Below are positions 7,510-13,100 of a stretch of 14,527 nucleotides of DNA, piece after piece. Position numbers and translations under genes: made by a program. This DNA is from an uncultured Eubacteriales bacterium. Lineage in GTDB: Bacteria; Bacillota; Clostridia; Christensenellales; CAG-138. Within the stretch, counting starts at the first letter, position 1. Every line of letters begins with the position of its first letter. The notes beneath the pieces were generated by a model. It was not told the DNA's origin. It searched no databases and was given only the letters and a program-made list of their open reading frames with translations. Where the stretch lies: NCBI GenBank assembly GCA_902768995.1, contig CACXNN010000076.1, forward strand, positions 1 through 14,527, read 5' to 3'.

Positions 7510-9813
7510 TTATTTAGCCTGGACCGTCAGCTTGCCGCTCCGACAGCCCACGGAGATGCGGGTGACGGCGCCTTGCTGGGCCATGATCAGGTCCACGATC
7601 CTGTCCTCCACATCGGTCTCGATGCACCGGCGCAGGTTCCGGGCCCCGTAGGTTTCGGAGTAGGACATCTTGGCGAGCTGCTGGGCCGCGGCCTCGGACC
7701 AGGTGAGGCCGATCCCCTTCTCCGCCATGGAGGCCTTCAGCTCCTTCAGCAGGATGTGGGCGATCTTCGTCATGCTTTCCTCGCTCAAATGCTCGAAGCA
7801 GATCACGTCGTCCAGCCGGTTCAAAAACTCGGGCCGTAGGAAAGCCTTCAGGGCCTTCATGGCCTTGTCCTTGGCCTGCTCGTTGCTGGATCGGTCGAAG
7901 CCCATGGACCCGGCGCCCTTCTCGTCGGACCCGGCGTTGCTGGTCATGATGAGGACGGCGTTAGCGAAGTTCACCTTCCGCCCGTGGGCGTCGGTGATGT
8001 GGCCGTCGTCCAGGATCTGCAGGAGGATGTTCATCACGTCCGGGTGGGCCTTCTCGATCTCGTCGAAGAGAATCACGCAGTAGGGACGGCGGCGCACGGT
8101 CTCCGTCAGCTGCCCGGCCTCGTCATAGCCCACATACCCCGGGGGGGACCCGATGATCCGGGACACGGCGTGCTTCTCCATGAATTCGCTCATGTCGAGA
8201 CGCACCAAAGCCTCCGGCCCGTCGAACAGCTCCCGGGAGAGCTGCTTCACCAGCTCCGTCTTGCCCACGCCAGTGGGGCCGGTGAACAGGAAGGAGATGG
8301 GGCGGCGAGAGTCAGAGATGCCCGCCCGGCGGCGCCGGATGGCGGAGCAGACGGCGTCCACCGCCTGATCCTGGCCTACGATGCGGGCCTTGAGCCGGTC
8401 GGCCAGGTGGATGAGCCGGGAGAACTCCTGCTCCTTGATCTTACCCGCGGGGATCTTGGTCCAGAGCTCGATGATCCGGGCCAGGTTGTCCACGGTGAGC
8501 TCCGGAAGCCCTCCATCGATCAGAGCCTTGCGCTTCGCCTCCAGCATGTCCGTGCTCTCCTTCACGGCGGAGAGCCGCTCCTCTGTCTCCGGGGACAGAT
8601 CCCCCAGCAGGAGCTGGGCTGCTTCCGCCTTGAGCCGGTTCAGCTGTTCGTTGAGGCTTTCCATCTCCCGGCAGACGGGGCTGTTCAAATTCAGGTCCGC
8701 GGCCGCCTCATCCAAAAGGTCGATGGCCTTGTCGGGGAGATACCGATCGGTGATGTATCGTTCGGACAGGAGCACGGCCTGCCGGGCCATGGCCTTGGGG
8801 ATGACCACGGAGTGGTATGCCTCATAGTAGTGAGCGACGCCGGTGGCGATGGCGATGGAATCCTCGATGGAGGGCTCCTCCACGGTCACGGGCTGGAAGC
8901 GGCGCTCCAGGGCGGAGTCCTTCTCGATGTGCTTCCTGTACTCCGTGAAGGTGGTAGCGCCGATGACCTGGATGTCGCCCCGACTTAGGGCGGGCTTCAG
9001 GATGTTGGCGGCGTTCATGCCGCCCTCCGCATCGCCGGCGCCTACGATGGAGTGGACTTCGTCGATGAACAGGATGATGTTGCCCAGCCCCTTGATCTCG
9101 TCCAAAAGGCCCTTCATGCGGCCCTCCATCTGGCCCCGGTACTGGGTCCCAGCCACGAGAGCCGTCATGTCCAGCTGCCAAATCTCCTTGTTGAGGAGCT
9201 TGTAGGGGGCATTTCCCCGGGCGATCCGCTGGGCCAGCCCCTCCACGATGGCGGTCTTGCCCACGCCCGGTTCGCCGATGAGGCAGGGATTGTTTTTGAG
9301 GCGCCGGTTCAGGATCTGCATGGTCCGCTGCATCTCCGTCTCCCGGCCGATGAGCCCGTCCAGCTGACCGGCCTTGGCTTTAGACGTTAGATCGATGCAA
9401 AAGGCGTTCAGGAACTTCTTTTCCGGCTCCTTTCCGTTCTGACGGGGCTGCCGGTTGGGACCATTGGGCCGCGCCTGCTCCTGGGACGGGTTTTCACTCC
9501 GCTGCAAGCCGTGGGGGAACAGGTTCCCATAGAGTCGGCGCAGGATGTTCTCCGTGCCGGTCTCGCCGATATTGCTGTTGTCCTGGTCCACGTTCATGAG
9601 CTCGCCGCCCAGCAGCTCGTTGGCCTGCTCACAGATGGCGTCCAGGTCCTCCTCCCGCAAACCAAGGTTATTGAGCACGTCGTCGATGGGCTTCATGCCC
9701 AGCTCCTTCGCGCATTTGAGACAATAGCCCTCGCTCTTCATCTCCCCGTTTTCCATGCGGGAGACGAAGAGGACAGCTTGATTTTTTTTGCATCGCACAC
9801 AAAGCGCCGCCAT
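7510..9813 (-). CDS. ClpE-like ATP-dependent Clp protease ATP-binding subunit with N-terminal zinc finger
   Basis: This is a Hsp100/Clp AAA+ unfoldase of 767 residues. At the N-terminus a four-cysteine zinc finger (Cys5, Cys8, Cys31, Cys34) resembles that of ClpE and McsA, and the double Clp-N repeat of ClpA/ClpC is absent. A polar Asn/Pro/Gln-rich linker (about 85-135) follows. The first AAA module has Walker A GEPGVGKT (180-187) and Walker B ILFIDEVHSI. A short coiled middle segment (MESLNEQLNRLKAEA) precedes the second AAA module with GPTGVGKT (512-519), VILFDEIEKAHPDV and a C-terminal D2-small domain. MGF at 637-639 stands where ClpP-binding unfoldases carry LGF or IGF, so it probably delivers substrates to ClpP. 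GGAGGT at 9819-9824 supports the start at 9813. It lies 31 bp after an unknown small gene, evidently in one operon. No CtsR operator was found. ClpE-like is my best name; a ClpC label is also possible. Confidence 0.93.
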   Translation of the reverse strand: MAALCVRCKKNQAVLFVSRMENGEMKSEGYCLKCAKELGMKPIDDVLNNLGLREEDLDAICEQANELLGGELMNVDQDNSNIGETGTENILRRLYGNLFPHGLQRSENPSQEQARPNGPNRQPRQNGKEPEKKFLNAFCIDLTSKAKAGQLDGLIGRETEMQRTMQILNRRLKNNPCLIGEPGVGKTAIVEGLAQRIARGNAPYKLLNKEIWQLDMTALVAGTQYRGQMEGRMKGLLDEIKGLGNIILFIDEVHSIVGAGDAEGGMNAANILKPALSRGDIQVIGATTFTEYRKHIEKDSALERRFQPVTVEEPSIEDSIAIATGVAHYYEAYHSVVIPKAMARQAVLLSERYITDRYLPDKAIDLLDEAAADLNLNSPVCREMESLNEQLNRLKAEAAQLLLGDLSPETEERLSAVKESTDMLEAKRKALIDGGLPELTVDNLARIIELWTKIPAGKIKEQEFSRLIHLADRLKARIVGQDQAVDAVCSAIRRRRAGISDSRRPISFLFTGPTGVGKTELVKQLSRELFDGPEALVRLDMSEFMEKHAVSRIIGSPPGYVGYDEAGQLTETVRRRPYCVILFDEIEKAHPDVMNILLQILDDGHITDAHGRKVNFANAVLIMTSNAGSDEKGAGSMGFDRSSNEQAKDKAMKALKAFLRPEFLNRLDDVICFEHLSEESMTKIAHILLKELKASMAEKGIGLTWSEAAAQQLAKMSYSETYGARNLRRCIETDVEDRIVDLIMAQQGAVTRISVGCRSGKLTVQAK

Positions 9814-9844
9814 TTGGCACCTCCAAATCGAGTATGTCTTTTCG

Positions 9845-10183
9845 CTATTCTGCTTCTATCGTCAGCTGATGGACGATGAGGGAGAGCAATACGCCGTTCA
9901 AAGCGGTGAGCCGCATGAGCACCTCGGGCATGGCTTCCGGCTTCACCTCCACACGACATACCGTCATATCGTTCCCGGGACGCAGATACCCAAGAGCATA
10001 GGTGTCCGTGGTCAAGCCCTTTACCTGCATGAGCTCCTTCATCATGGCTTCCGAGCGGGAGAGGAGGGCGTGGGTGGCTTGGCTGGGCTGACGGGTGATC
10101 AGCAGGAGACGGACCATGTTCATGTTCTGCGCCACGGTCTGCCAGCTGGCTTTCAACGCATTGTCCATCTGTTCAAGCTCCAA
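9845..10183 (-). CDS. Unknown 112-residue protein upstream of the Clp ATPase
   Basis: I do not recognise this protein. It has no signal peptide, membrane helix, cysteine cluster or nucleotide-binding motif. The first 55 residues look helical (MDNALKASWQTVAQNMNMVR, then SQATHALLSRSEAMMKELMQ), followed by a segment resembling alternating strands and helices (MTVCRVEVKPEAMPEVLMRL, then LNGVLLSLIVHQLTIEAE). The start is a TTG at 10183, chosen because a perfect AAAGGAGGT (10192-10200) lies 8 nt upstream. An in-frame ATG at 10168 would be badly spaced. The gene has its own promoter and ends 31 bp before the Clp ATPase, so the two should be co-transcribed. A role as adaptor, substrate or regulator of the ATPase is conceivable, but context is the only support. 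Confidence 0.78.
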   Translation of the reverse strand: MELEQMDNALKASWQTVAQNMNMVRLLLITRQPSQATHALLSRSEAMMKELMQVKGLTTDTYALGYLRPGNDMTVCRVEVKPEAMPEVLMRLTALNGVLLSLIVHQLTIEAE

Positions 10184-10245
10184 ATCACGGGACCTCCTTT
10201 CGATCTATCCTGCCCGGCTTGCAGGATATATAAATGTACGTACTT

Positions 10246-10275
10246 AGCATACGCTTTCTCATGCCATCATGTCAA
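10246..10275 (-). promoter_or_regulatory. Sigma-A promoter of the unknown gene and Clp ATPase operon
   Basis: On the minus strand, a perfect -35 TTGACA (10275-10270) is followed after 18 bp by TATGCT (10251-10246), a 4/6 -10 box. Transcription would begin near 10238, at the palindrome GTACGTAC (10236-10243), giving a leader of about 55 nt. There is no GGTCAAA-type CtsR direct repeat and no CIRCE element nearby, although Clp unfoldase genes in Firmicutes are often controlled that way. Confidence 0.6.
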
Positions 10276-10278
10276 TTC

Positions 10279-10314
10279 AAAACCATGGGTTTTCGATATG
10301 GTTTTGCAGGTTTT
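10279..10314. repeat. Iterated GGTTTT/AAAACC motifs upstream of the Clp-operon promoter
   Basis: GGTTTT occurs at 10288-10293, 10300-10305 and 10309-10314, with an inverted copy AAAACC at 10279-10284. As a pair, AAAACCAT (10279-10286) and ATGGTTTT (10298-10305) form an 8-bp inverted repeat with an 11-nt loop. The cluster ends four bases upstream of the -35 box at 10275, where a regulator might bind. It could also act as a second, weaker hairpin after the VanW gene. Function is inferred from position only. Confidence 0.4.
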
Positions 10315-10339
10315 TCACAATGATGAAGGGGGATATGAC

Positions 10340-10368
10340 AAAAATCCCCTCTTTATGCAAAGAGGGGA
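10340..10368 (-). terminator. Intrinsic terminator of the VanW-family gene
   Basis: A perfect 10-bp stem (TCCCCTCTTT at 10345-10354 and AAAGAGGGGA at 10359-10368) encloses the loop ATGC. On the minus strand it is followed by TTTTT (10344-10340). It begins 18 bases after the stop codon of the VanW-family gene. This separates that gene from the downstream Clp operon, which has its own promoter. Confidence 0.88.
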
Positions 10369-10385
10369 GAAAGGATCGGACCGTA

Positions 10386-12470
10386 TCAGCCGTTGTTGGA
10401 ACCGTCGGAGCCAGAGTCGCTGCCGGAACTGGACCCGGAGTCGCTGCCCGAGCTGCTGGAGCCGGAGTCGCTGCCGGAACTGGAGCCACCGGAGCTGGAG
10501 CCGGAGTCGCTGCCAGAGCTGGAGGAACCGTAGCTGGAGCCGGAATCGCTACCCGAGCTGGAACCGCCGGAGCCGCTGGACCCGGAGTCGCTGCCGGAGC
10601 TGGAACCGCCGGAGTCGCTGCCGGAGCTGGAACCGCCGGAGGTGCTGGACCCGGAGTCGCTGCCGGAACTGGAGGAACCGGAGCTGCTGGACCCGGAGTC
10701 GCTACCAGAGCTGGAGGAGCCGGAGCTGCTGGAGCCGGAATCGCTGCCAGAGCTGGAGCTGCCCGAGGAGGAGCCAGAACTGCCAGACCCGCTGCTGGGG
10801 GTGGCTTTCGGCGTGGGCTTCGCTTCTTCCATGGTACCGACGGTGACCTTCTTGGGGAACATCTTGTAGGTGGAAATGCCCAGATCATCGGTCTTCACCC
10901 GCGTGTCGCCCTTGTAGTAATCCTTATAGGTGCGGACCGTGTACCCCTTGCTGCCCTTGGACGTGACCTTCTCATAGGAAGTCGGCTTGGTGTCGTCGTA
11001 CTCATATTCCGTCTTGATGGAGGTGCTGCCGGTCTGCTTGGTCCGGATCACGATCCTGTCGTATTCGTCCGTTTCGAAGGGGACGCCATAGATCTCCATG
11101 TGAAGATTGTTCCCCTCGGTATAGCCGATGATGATGATGTCGCTGGAGGTATTGTTCCTGAACTTAAAGTCGATCAGGTTTCCAACGGAATTGATGGTGG
11201 CGTCTCTGCCCCGGTCCACGTAATGCACGGGCATGCTGTGGTTGCGGCGCTCCACGATCTCCATATCGGCGTACAGGGCCGCGTTGTAGAGGGTGGAGGA
11301 AAGCTGGCAGACGCCGCCGCCAGGCTGCTCCACCACCTCGCCCGCCTCGTAGGCGCCGGCGTTCTTCCAGCCGTTGGCACGGGTGCGCTTGCCCAGGGTA
11401 TCGTTGGCGGAGAATACGTCGCCGGGCTTCAGGATGGTGCCGTTGATCTTTTCCGCGCCGAAGCGGATGTTATATTTACGATTGTTGGTGCTGCCGGAAA
11501 AGCTGGTGGTGTAGGCGCCGCGCAGTACGTATTTGCCCTGCAGCATATCCTTGGTGATGGCGGCCTCCAGCTCGTGCAGGGGGATGGAGATCGTTTCCCC
11601 GGAGAAGGGATCGGTGTTCTGGATGGTTTCCACCAGTGCGGCTCGGTCGATCCCGTGACCGTTGACCTCATCCGTATAGACGATCTGATTATTTTCCATG
11701 CTGATGGTGGCATTCACGGCAGGCTTATCCAACAGACCGGCCAGATAGTCCACGAACCGGGCCACGGAATCCGCGTCGTACTCCGGCGCGGGAGCCACCT
11801 CCTGCCCTGCAGCGATCTCGTTCACCTGGGCCATGAAGGTCTCATAGGGAACAGTCCTGTCCCGCAGAAGGGAAAAAGCAGTATCGACGGCTTTTTCCAC
11901 GTCGAATTTCAGCCGGATACCGATGGGCTGCTCCTCCGCGGCGTCGGGCTGCTCGTCCTCCTCCTGCTCCTCGGCTGCCTCTGCGGCCTTCATCTCAGGA
12001 TCGATGGCGTCGTCGTCTTCCTCCTCTTCAAGGGGTGTGGCGAGGGCCTGGATGCCTTCTCCGGAAGCGGGGTACACGTTCGTCCCGTCAGAGAGCAGCA
12101 GGTTTACCACAAGGGGCTCCTGCTTTAGCTTTTCGTCTACAGCGGCCAGGGCCTGTTCCCGGGACATGCCGCCTACGTTCACCCCGTAGATGGTGGTGCC
12201 GGGCAGCATGCTGTTGCGGATGACGATGGCTTCGATCTCCTGCTTTTGCTGCTCGGCGATCAGGTCCACCTCAGGCGTCCCTACGACGATGTTGGTTTCC
12301 GGGATCGAAGCGGCGGCTGAGGGTGTGGCCACGACGCTGTTCGGCACGGACTCCATGGTCTGCGCGCCCTTTCCGCTCAATAAAACAGCGCAAAGACCGC
12401 CTGCCAAAACCAAAACGCCTGCGCATGCGCCGATAACCCAATACTTTTGTCTTCCGTTTGATCTGCTCAT
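10386..12470 (-). CDS. VanW family membrane-anchored protein with Ser/Gly/Asp tail
   Basis: This is a predicted cell-envelope protein of 694 residues. A membrane anchor lies at about 9-31 (WVIGACAGVLVLAGGLCAVLL). A YoaR/PG-binding-4-like region (about 88-300) begins IYGVNVGGMSREQALAAVDE and is interrupted at 147-181 by a very acidic insert. The VanW domain (about 321-460) has LKPGDVFSANDTLGKR, PGGGVCQLSSTLYN (383-396), and GRDATI. A G5-like beta region follows to about 545. The last 136 residues (559-694) are almost only Ser, Gly and Asp. VanW proteins occur in vancomycin-resistance operons and broadly in Firmicutes, and their biochemical role is unknown. No vanR/S/H/A genes are nearby, so resistance should not be inferred. 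The frame is open to 12524, but the ATG at 12470 has AAGGAGG at 12476-12482 and starts just before the anchor. Confidence 0.93.
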   Translation of the reverse strand: MSRSNGRQKYWVIGACAGVLVLAGGLCAVLLSGKGAQTMESVPNSVVATPSAAASIPETNIVVGTPEVDLIAEQQKQEIEAIVIRNSMLPGTTIYGVNVGGMSREQALAAVDEKLKQEPLVVNLLLSDGTNVYPASGEGIQALATPLEEEEDDDAIDPEMKAAEAAEEQEEDEQPDAAEEQPIGIRLKFDVEKAVDTAFSLLRDRTVPYETFMAQVNEIAAGQEVAPAPEYDADSVARFVDYLAGLLDKPAVNATISMENNQIVYTDEVNGHGIDRAALVETIQNTDPFSGETISIPLHELEAAITKDMLQGKYVLRGAYTTSFSGSTNNRKYNIRFGAEKINGTILKPGDVFSANDTLGKRTRANGWKNAGAYEAGEVVEQPGGGVCQLSSTLYNAALYADMEIVERRNHSMPVHYVDRGRDATINSVGNLIDFKFRNNTSSDIIIIGYTEGNNLHMEIYGVPFETDEYDRIVIRTKQTGSTSIKTEYEYDDTKPTSYEKVTSKGSKGYTVRTYKDYYKGDTRVKTDDLGISTYKMFPKKVTVGTMEEAKPTPKATPSSGSGSSGSSSGSSSSGSDSGSSSSGSSSSGSDSGSSSSGSSSSGSDSGSSTSGGSSSGSDSGGSSSGSDSGSSGSGGSSSGSDSGSSYGSSSSGSDSGSSSGGSSSGSDSGSSSSGSDSGSSSGSDSGSDGSNNG
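10389..10796 (-). repeat. Degenerate GSDSG repeats encoding the tail of the VanW protein
   Basis: These 408 bases encode ten copies of the pentapeptide GSDSG, separated by Ser/Gly stretches of variable length, often as 13-14-residue units such as SGSDSGSSSSGSSS. The DNA is visibly repetitive (CCGGAGTCGCTGCC and close variants). Such tracts can expand, contract or be mis-assembled. The encoded segment is a flexible, hydrophilic linker or wall-spanning tail, with no LPxTG sorting motif at its end. Confidence 0.9.
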
Positions 12471-12495
12471 AGAGCCCTCCTTATACCATGCTCCC

Positions 12496-12501
12496 ATTGT
12501 A
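12496..12501 (-). promoter_or_regulatory. Probable -10 box of the VanW-family gene
   Basis: On the minus strand TACAAT (12501-12496, in the context GATACAAT) lies 26 bases before the ATG at 12470, allowing a leader of roughly 20 nt that contains the ribosome site. I see no good -35 at 16-18 bp; the best is a poor 3/6 match. The promoter may need an activator or a different sigma factor, or the call may be wrong. Confidence 0.4.
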
Positions 12502-12550
12502 TCGGTTTTCCGAGTGATTGCCATACTTTTTCGCCATGCTTTACAACAAA

Positions 12551-12566
12551 GTTACAAATTTGTGAC
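12551..12566. promoter_or_regulatory. Operator-like palindrome between the VanW gene and recX
   Basis: GTTACAAATTTGTGAC is a 16-bp palindrome with one mismatched pair (half-sites GTTACAAA and GTCACAAA). It sits in the 138-bp divergent intergenic region, two bases upstream of the recX -35 box and about 50 bp upstream of the VanW -10. A dimeric repressor or activator could act on both genes. It does not match the consensus of LexA, CtsR or FapR that I know. Confidence 0.45.
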
Positions 12567-12568
12567 GT

Positions 12569-12597
12569 TTGACTATCCAAGCGGATCAGAATATGGT
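12569..12597 (+). promoter_or_regulatory. Probable sigma-A promoter of recX
   Basis: TTGACT (12569-12574, 5/6) and TATGGT (12592-12597, 4/6) are separated by 17 bp. Transcription would begin near 12604, only about five bases before the recX ATG at 12609. This agrees with the lack of any Shine-Dalgarno sequence there. An alternative TATGCT (12597-12602) is too far from this -35. Confidence 0.5.
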
Positions 12598-12608
12598 ATG
12601 CTATTGCC

Positions 12609-13100
12609 ATGAAACGGAAGAGCATACCATCAAAACCTGCTGACACAAGTCCCATGGATGCGGCCCTTTCCTTCCTTACGACCCGCATGCGGACCGTCCG
12701 GGAGGTGGAGGACAAGCTGGATGACCTCCAGTATGGAGAGGCGGACGTCCTTGCCACCGTGGAACGGCTCAAGGAGCTGAGCCTGCTCAATGACGAGGCC
12801 TACGCCCAAGAGTTCGTCCGGTCTCGCCTGGCGACCAAACCGGTGAGCCGGCAGAAGCTGTATCTGGATCTGAGGGCCCATAAGCTGCCGGAGGAGATCA
12901 TCCGTTCCGTTTTGGACGAGTTGCCGAGGGAGACGGAAGCGGACAACGCTCGGGAGGTGGCGAAGAAGTATTGGCGGCAGATGGGCGCCCTGGAGGAGCC
13001 GGTCCGCCGGGAAAGGGTCTTGCGCCGCCTGACCAGCCGCGGGTTCTCCGCGGAAGCCAGTCTGGCCGCCATTCGGGAGGCGGCGGAGGAAGAGGATTGA
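12609..13100 (+). CDS. recX: Regulatory protein RecX
   Basis: RecX binds RecA filaments and restrains recombination and SOS activity. The 163-residue product is all-helical and fits the three-repeat RecX fold: an N-terminal segment AALSFLTTRMRTVREVEDKL, then VLATVERLKELSLLNDEAYA with the family pattern of a helical repeat ending L-(N/D)-D-x-x-(Y/F)-A, SRQKLYLDLRAHKLPEEII, and a final repeat LRRLTSRGFSAEASLAAIRE. No recA is in the window. The ATG at 12609 has no ribosome site; an in-frame ATG at 12654 (MDAALSFL) also fits the usual N-terminus and also lacks one. The gene ends by overlapping the next gene by four bases (TTGA). Confidence 0.88.
   Translation: MKRKSIPSKPADTSPMDAALSFLTTRMRTVREVEDKLDDLQYGEADVLATVERLKELSLLNDEAYAQEFVRSRLATKPVSRQKLYLDLRAHKLPEEIIRSVLDELPRETEADNAREVAKKYWRQMGALEEPVRRERVLRRLTSRGFSAEASLAAIREAAEEED

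Noticed and set aside
7984..8988. A 334-codon plus-strand frame opposite the Clp ATPase.
   Set aside because: It is antisense to conserved AAA+ motifs and has no recognisable domain or promoter.
10201..10280. CtsR (GGTCAAA direct repeat) or CIRCE element expected before a Clp ATPase operon.
   Set aside because: Neither pattern is present on either strand of the promoter region.
10389..10796. Regularly spaced repeats that might suggest a CRISPR array.
   Set aside because: The units are short, imperfect and all in frame, and they encode a Ser/Gly/Asp tract within a continuous gene.
10269..12128. A 619-codon open frame on the plus strand opposite the VanW gene, with Ala/Gly-rich repeats near its start.
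   Set aside because: It is antisense to a gene with clear VanW motifs, ribosome site, anchor and terminator. Its repeats are simply the reverse strand of the Ser/Gly/Asp tail, it overlaps the minus-strand terminator, and GC-rich DNA often leaves antisense frames open.
10386..12470. Possible vancomycin-resistance locus because of the VanW domain.
   Set aside because: No VanR/S, VanH, D-Ala ligase, VanX or VanY gene is present, and VanW-domain proteins are common in Firmicutes outside resistance operons.
12471..12524. Upstream extension of the VanW gene to 12524.
   Set aside because: The AAGGAGG at 12476-12482 fits the ATG at 12470, and the predicted -10 box at 12496-12501 lies downstream of 12524 in gene direction.
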